Positions 62,475 through 64,000 of a stretch of DNA of 64,000 nt are shown piece by piece (positions within the stretch are counted from its first letter, which is position 1; each line of letters starts with the position of its first letter). The stretch spans positions 2,840,001-2,904,000 of the forward strand of contig NZ_CP041402.1 of NCBI RefSeq assembly GCF_007018905.1, read 5' to 3'. The notes under the pieces are model-generated. The model was not told the DNA's origin. It ran no database searches and saw only the letters and a list, made by a program, of their open reading frames with translations. The position numbers were made by a program, and so were the translations under genes. The DNA comes from Tardiphaga sp. vice304. GTDB lineage: Bacteria; Pseudomonadota; Alphaproteobacteria; Rhizobiales; Xanthobacteraceae.

Positions 62475-62945
62475 CTAGCGGAAGCTGATCAGCTTGAACA
62501 ATGGGGTCAGGTAGCTCATTTCCTGGCCGGAGGTCGGCGTGGTGCGGCTGATGAAGTCGAAGATCTTGCCGTCCTGCAGACCGTAATTGGCAAGCCTTTC
62601 GACGCGGCGGTTCTTGTCGAAATAGATAGCAATCACGCGCTGGTCGGTGACTGTCTGCCGCATGAAGGCGACCGGGCGCTCGGCGCGCTGTGAGATGTAA
62701 TAAAAAACCTCGCCGCTCAGGGTTGCGACGGTGGAAGGCGTCCCCATCACGATCAGCACCTGGTCCTGGCTGGCGCCGATCGGTATCTGCTCCAGCGCGC
62801 CGATCGGCAGGATGTAGCCCTTCTGAAACTGCTCGGCGCAGGCGCCCAGCGACAGGCAGACGACGGCGGCGGTCAGCGCGCCGAGCAGGCGGCGAAAACC
62901 GCGCTTCGGCTGCGCTTGCGCGCCGGTGTGGCTCGAAATTGTCAT
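62475..62945 (-). CDS. BamE/SmpA/OmlA-like outer-membrane lipoprotein
   Basis: 156 residues from the ATG at 62945. Lipobox VCLSLGAC (Cys36). The BamE domain shows GALEQIPIGASQDQVLIVMG TPSTVATLSGEVFYYIS, then AIYFDKNRRVERLANYGLQD G. BamE is part of the outer-membrane beta-barrel assembly machine. The position before the ubiquinol-cytochrome c chaperone and DUF177 genes is the standard alphaproteobacterial order. The 822-base upstream extension of the frame is a shadow. Confidence 0.87.
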   Translation of the reverse strand: MTISSHTGAQAQPKRGFRRLLGALTAAVVCLSLGACAEQFQKGYILPIGALEQIPIGASQDQVLIVMGTPSTVATLSGEVFYYISQRAERPVAFMRQTVTDQRVIAIYFDKNRRVERLANYGLQDGKIFDFISRTTPTSGQEMSYLTPLFKLISFR

Positions 62946-63050
62946 CGTGGAGCGGACCCCGTCCTCTTGCATCGGTCGAGGCGTTGACGTACCGGGCAGA
63001 GCTTCCGAATGCAACATGCGCGCCCGGAGGGCCCGCCTGAGGAACTCAAG

Positions 63051-63602
63051 ATGGTCTGGCCGTTCAATCTCTTCAGGAAGACCCCGACGCCGTTGCGCGG
63101 CACCATTGAGTCCATCTATGGCATGATCGTGGCGCAAGCGCGAGAACCTCTGTTTTATCGGGAGCTTGGCGTCCGCGACAGCGTCGATGGCCGTTTCGAT
63201 ATGTTGCTGCTGCATCTGTGGCTGGCGCTGCGCGAACTGAAGCTGAAAGGCGCGCCGAGAGAGTTCTCGCAGGCGCTGGTGGAGCGTTTCTGCACCGATA
63301 TGGACGACAATCTGCGTGAGCTCGGTACCGCCGACCTGCGCGTGCCGAAGAAAATGCAGGAATTCGGCCGCGCGCTTTACGGTCGCGCCGCCGCCTATGA
63401 TATGGCTTGGGACGCAGGTCCCGAGCCCTTGGCGCAGGCGCTGTCGAAGAATATCTACAATGGCGTCGATCCCGAGCACGCCCGGCGGCTGGTTTCCTAC
63501 GTCGAGGCGGCGGTCCGCGACCTGGGCCAGTTGGACGAGACGACCCTGACATCCGGCGCGTGGCGATTCCCGCAGCCCGCAGCAACATTGGTAAAGACAT
63601 GA
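63051..63602 (+). CDS. Ubiquinol-cytochrome c chaperone family protein
   Basis: 183 residues from the ATG at 63051 (MVWPFNLFRKTPTPLRGTIE). The family signature reads IYGMIVAQAREPLFYRELGV, DSVDGRFDMLLLHLWLALRE L, then FCTDMDDNLRELGTADLRVP KKMQEFGRALYGR (compare the mitochondrial Cbp3 core). It helps assemble cytochrome bc1. Overlaps the next gene by ATGA. Confidence 0.9.
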   Translation: MVWPFNLFRKTPTPLRGTIESIYGMIVAQAREPLFYRELGVRDSVDGRFDMLLLHLWLALRELKLKGAPREFSQALVERFCTDMDDNLRELGTADLRVPKKMQEFGRALYGRAAAYDMAWDAGPEPLAQALSKNIYNGVDPEHARRLVSYVEAAVRDLGQLDETTLTSGAWRFPQPAATLVKT

Positions 63603-64000
63603 GCAGACCCGACCGACCGACGGATACGTCGAATCCCTGGAGCGTGCCGATTGCCGTGATGCAGATCCCGGAAACCGGGGTGGCGCGCGACATCGAGGCC
63701 AATCCGGGCGAGCGGGAGGCCATGGCGGCCCTCGGTGGCCTGCTGGGCGTGGGCTCGGCGAAGGCATCGCTGCTGCTGACCCCGATCAAGGGCGGGCATG
63801 TCCATGTGACCGGCCGGGTCTGGGGCCGGGTCGGGCAGACCTGCGTGGTGACGCTGGACCCGATGGAAAGCGATTTCGACGAGGAAATCGATCTCGTTTT
63901 CGCGCCGCCGTCGCAGATCCGCGAACTGGCCGATTCGGTCGACGAGGACATCGAGAGCGACGAGGAGACCCCGGATCCGCCGGAGCCGATCGAGAACGGC
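63599..64000 (+). CDS. YceD/DUF177 family protein (partial, runs off the window)
   Basis: 134 codons visible from the ATG at 63599 (MSRPDRPTDTSNPWSVPIAV). DUF177 features are PETGVARDIEANPGEREAMA, VTGRVWGRVGQTCVVTLDPM ES and an acidic stretch (SVDEDIESDEETPDPPEP). YceD-type proteins are linked to 23S rRNA metabolism and usually precede rpmF/plsX. Coupled to the chaperone gene by an ATGA overlap. Confidence 0.9.
   Translation, partial: MSRPDRPTDTSNPWSVPIAVMQIPETGVARDIEANPGEREAMAALGGLLGVGSAKASLLLTPIKGGHVHVTGRVWGRVGQTCVVTLDPMESDFDEEIDLVFAPPSQIRELADSVDEDIESDEETPDPPEPIENG

Overview
The window looks like a chromosome segment of a Bradyrhizobium/Rhodopseudomonas-type alphaproteobacterium (family Nitrobacteraceae). 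Support comes from the high GC coding bias, the protein families present, GC-rich palindromic intergenic repeats, and the order BamE-like lipoprotein, ubiquinol-cytochrome c chaperone, YceD/DUF177 at the right edge. No rRNA, complete tRNA or CRISPR array was seen.

Left accessory region (1 to about 10,771). This is a decayed, mosaic integrated element. It holds a phage-lysis-like cassette (membrane protein, RlpA-like protein, tiny overlapping ORF, terminator), an O-acetyltransferase, and an unrecognised gene with a near-consensus sigma70 promoter that is cut off by an inactivated IS3-family element. Beyond the IS lie a second, partial RlpA/tiny-ORF cassette and a run of small minus-strand genes including the N-terminal half of a tyrosine recombinase. 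Two identical 28-bp direct repeats shaped like the 3' end of a tRNA (7337-7364 and 10744-10771) bracket a 3.4-kb cargo segment. That segment encodes a DUF3494 (ice-binding-like) autotransporter and remnants of a Gp37/Gp68-type phage gene.

Core-like region (10.8 to 36 kb). It contains an ion channel with a C-terminal zinc ribbon, two tandem polysaccharide deacetylases, MgtE, an aldo/keto reductase, YdcF, a TonB/TolA-like protein, DUF599, a glutathione transferase, DUF1489, an orphan CoxL-type molybdenum hydroxylase subunit, Ppx/GppA, RlmE, an MFS transporter, GuaB, an enone reductase, a MAPEG-like protein, an RsmB-type methyltransferase and GuaA. guaB and guaA (IMP to XMP to GMP) lie about 5.5 kb apart on the same strand.

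Second accessory-looking block (35.6 to 46 kb). A C-terminally shortened LysR regulator is followed by an MgtA-type P-ATPase, a frameshifted VIT1/CCC1 transporter and DUF302. Next is a LysR regulator divergent from dabB-dabA, an energy-coupled inorganic-carbon uptake pair, with a 9-bp-arm palindrome at the regulator start.

Right part (46 to 64 kb). It contains TerC, an OxyR-like regulator lacking the peroxidatic cysteine, DUF393, DUF3429, a formate/nitrite channel with a nearby LysR regulator, a Mog-type molybdopterin adenylyltransferase, gene remnants, a flavin monooxygenase, a deformylase homologue lacking two metal ligands, a Bug-type solute receptor, and a TetR-controlled RND efflux operon with two adaptor lipoproteins and one pump. 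The segment ends in the BamE/chaperone/DUF177 housekeeping block, whose last gene runs off the window.
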